A program made the position numbers and the translations under genes. The notes under the pieces were generated by a model. That model saw only the letters and a list, made by a program, of their open reading frames with translations, was not told where the DNA came from and ran no database searches. 6,385 nucleotides of DNA from Pseudobdellovibrio sp. (GTDB lineage: Bacteria > Bdellovibrionota > Bdellovibrionia > Bdellovibrionales > Bdellovibrionaceae): contig JANWIU010000004.1 of the NCBI GenBank assembly GCA_025449725.1, forward strand, positions 1 to 6,385, in the 5' to 3' direction. Of this stretch, positions 5,463 through 6,385 are shown piece by piece (the stretch's first letter is position 1; each line of letters begins with the position of its first letter).

Positions 5463-6385
5463 ATGCAATTTTCTAAGGTCAAAGCATTGATATCTTTGCT
5501 ATTTGCTGGCTTCGTGCTGACTATTACCTTTCAAAACTGTACTAAGACAAAATTTGCAGATCCCAATGGCCAGTTGATGCTTTCTTCCTTAGGAACCGGC
5601 GCCATCACCATAAATAACAACGCTGTTTATACAACGTCAGAAAAAGTTCTTGTTCAAATTTCAGGAATTCAATCAGGAGAAATGTATCTAACCAATGATC
5701 CTTCCTGCAACAGCGGCGGCGTGTGGCAGCCCTTCAGCGAAGAAGTTTCCTGGAAGCTCGGAGAAAAAAACAAGGAAGCCCACGTTTTTGCAAAGTTTCG
5801 AACCACTTACACTGAAACCACATGTATAGACGATTCGATTGTACACGATGATATTCTGCCAAGTTTGAATTTAGCAACGGCCATTCCAAAAGTTACTGGA
5901 CTTTCTAATACTGCTTTTTCAATTAAGTCTGAAGACAGCGGGTCAGGCATTAGCAAAATGGAATGCCCACCTGAAGTTGACAAATGTTACAGCGATTTAT
6001 CTGTTTCAAATATCGTTGAAGGAAGTAGAATTCTGAATTTCTTCGTGACAGATAAGGCAGGCAACCAATCTTTGCCACTGACGGTTTCCTGGATTTACGA
6101 TAAAACCGGTCCTAAAATCAGTTTCAATCAGACGCCGGCATCAAAAACCTTATCGCCTGCTGCAAACTTCGTAATGCAGGCAGTGGATAATTATACTGCA
6201 GTTAGCGCCATTCAATTCAAAGCCTCAATTGACGGTGGTGAATTCAAGCCGGTAAGTTCCGTTATCAATTACGACGTTGACCCTGGCATTCATACAGTAA
6301 AAGTCAGAGCCTACGATGAAGCCATGAATGAATCAAACGAAGTATCGTACTCATGGCAGGTCGGTAACAAAATTCCTAGAATTGA
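5463..6385 (+). CDS. Putative surface lipoprotein with Ig-like repeats (3' end beyond window)
   Basis: The frame is open from the ATG to the window end (307 codons plus two bases). Residues 1-25 form a signal peptide: Lys5 and Lys7, a hydrophobic core at about 8-23, then FQNC with Cys26 as likely lipidation site. The lipobox is unusual, with Phe at -3 and Asn at -1 where Leu and Gly/Ala/Ser are standard; I recall FQNC ends as frequent in Bdellovibrio proteins. The exported part is beta-rich and repetitive: segment 1 at about 45-130 (cysteines 82 and 121), segment 2 at about 131-213 ending in DKAGNQS and DKTGP, and segment 3 at about 217-300 with SIDGGEF, GIHTVKVRAYDEAMNES and a closing aromatic strand. 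The D-x-x-G/M-N turn before the last strand is typical of bacterial Ig-like modules in adhesins and cell-surface proteins. A fourth module seems to begin at the edge. A role in adhesion or surface binding is an inference. Confidence 0.85.
   Translation, partial: MQFSKVKALISLLFAGFVLTITFQNCTKTKFADPNGQLMLSSLGTGAITINNNAVYTTSEKVLVQISGIQSGEMYLTNDPSCNSGGVWQPFSEEVSWKLGEKNKEAHVFAKFRTTYTETTCIDDSIVHDDILPSLNLATAIPKVTGLSNTAFSIKSEDSGSGISKMECPPEVDKCYSDLSVSNIVEGSRILNFFVTDKAGNQSLPLTVSWIYDKTGPKISFNQTPASKTLSPAANFVMQAVDNYTAVSAIQFKASIDGGEFKPVSSVINYDVDPGIHTVKVRAYDEAMNESNEVSYSWQVGNKIPRI

Overview
The window looks like a chromosomal segment of a Gram-negative bacterium, most plausibly a Bdellovibrionota (Bdellovibrio-like) relative. 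The grounds are a moderately AT-rich composition, an FQNC-type lipoprotein signal on a cell-surface protein with Ig-like repeats, a large lineage-restricted-looking anchored protein, and GGTGCCAGGT intergenic repeats of a kind I associate with that group from memory. The assignment is an inference and could not be tested by search.

Layout. (1) Bases 1-424 hold the 3' part of a 3-hydroxy-3-methylglutaryl-CoA lyase gene (leucine catabolism/ketogenesis) whose 5' end lies outside the window. (2) Bases 425-489 are a convergent intergenic gap with two direct copies of GGTGCCAGGT. (3) On the minus strand, a secreted alpha/beta hydrolase (2699-1713) and a dicarboxylate/amino acid:cation symporter (1713-490) overlap by one base (TAATG) and form a two-gene operon with a good sigma70-type promoter at 2745-2774. 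(4) Divergently, on the plus strand, lies a 455-codon gene for a membrane-anchored protein of unknown function (2750-4117). (5) Next is a membrane acyl-CoA desaturase with all expected histidine ligands and an added C-terminal coiled coil (4182-5306). (6) A convincing promoter (TTGAAA, 17 nt, GATAAT) then precedes a putative surface lipoprotein with Ig-like repeats (from 5463) that runs off the right edge.

How the genes fit together. The hydrolase/symporter pair suggests 'cut outside, import the acid': a periplasmic esterase-like enzyme could release a carboxylate that the symporter takes up. HMG-CoA lyase and the desaturase both belong to acyl-CoA and lipid metabolism but are not visibly co-transcribed. 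I see no CRISPR array, rRNA or tRNA gene, transposase, phage gene or recognisable defence system. The least explained parts are the 455-codon protein, the compact divergent promoter whose palindromic -10 lies on that gene's first possible start codon, and the intergenic repeat.
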